The position numbers and the translations under genes are program-made. The notes beneath the pieces were generated by a model that made no database searches, was not told where the DNA came from, and was given only the letters and a program-made list of their open reading frames with translations. Positions 63,864 to 64,000 of a stretch of DNA of 64,000 nt are shown here, in pieces. The stretch is from Balaenoptera acutorostrata (taxonomy: Eukaryota > Chordata > Mammalia > Artiodactyla > Balaenopteridae). The stretch is taken from contig NC_080082.1 of assembly GCF_949987535.1 (NCBI RefSeq), forward strand, positions 49,204,374 through 49,268,373, written 5' to 3'. Position 1 is the first letter of the stretch. Every line of letters starts with the position of its first letter.

Positions 63864-64000
63864 AAGTATGAAATTAGTATCTCTCCTTATTATAATTTAC
63901 TAAGTATTCCATTTAAAATACCTTACATATGTGGTAAAAGCTTATATGTTTACAACTGTCAATGCTGACACCAGAACTACCTGGAACATACTTGTAGTTG

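Overview
The window is mammalian nuclear DNA, most probably from a cetacean. The main clue is at least twelve copies of the cetartiodactyl tRNA-derived SINE (CHR type), whose inverted copies end in the hallmark 'accaccagggaagtcc'. L1 elements of the artiodactyl/cetacean type, MIR and L2 remnants and LTRs support this. There is no prokaryotic organisation: genes are split by introns and most of the sequence is transposon-derived.

Layout. 1-15.7 kb is gene-poor: old L1 debris, SINEs, a possible LTR, and about 4 kb of GC-richer unique sequence with a TG-rich block. 15.7-27.9 kb is a nest of two L1s, both on the minus strand. An older L1 (15,743-19,543 continuing at 26,698-27,865) was split by a younger full-length L1 whose ORF1 (301 aa) and ORF2 (1,272 aa) are both open. 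The younger copy carries about 1.15 kb of extra sequence beyond its own 3' end, and one pair of 17-bp target-site duplications encloses everything.

28.4-36.8 kb holds a head-to-head pair of secretoglobin genes of the androgen-binding-protein / Fel d 1 type. The minus-strand gene (SCGB1B/alpha-like) has three intact exons coding for 92 aa, a TATA box and a poly(A) signal. The plus-strand partner (SCGB2B/beta-gamma-like) keeps its TATA box, signal peptide and splice sites, but exon 2 carries two 1-base insertions. An LTR, an L2 and a SINE lie in or near the 4.8 kb between them.

41.6-48.5 kb holds a KRAB zinc-finger locus resembling ZNF792. It has a GC-rich promoter with a ZNF143/SBS-like motif and CCAAT box, a start-codon exon, an intact 127-bp KRAB-A exon and a further exon. 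Its C2H2 exon is broken by four frameshifts. Secretoglobin genes of this pair lying next to KRAB-ZNF genes agrees with my recollection of human 19q13.11.

48.7-63.2 kb is again transposons: old L1 3' parts split by LTR-like sequence, then two long diverged plus-strand L1s. The last is interrupted by four SINEs and switches from high to low divergence near 60.7 kb. Two very small retroposition scars lie at 1.8 kb and 63.8 kb.

No CRISPR, operon or microbial system is present. The most interesting items are the intact L1 with 3' transduction, the half-degraded secretoglobin module, and the KRAB-ZNF locus with an intact front and a broken zinc-finger exon.
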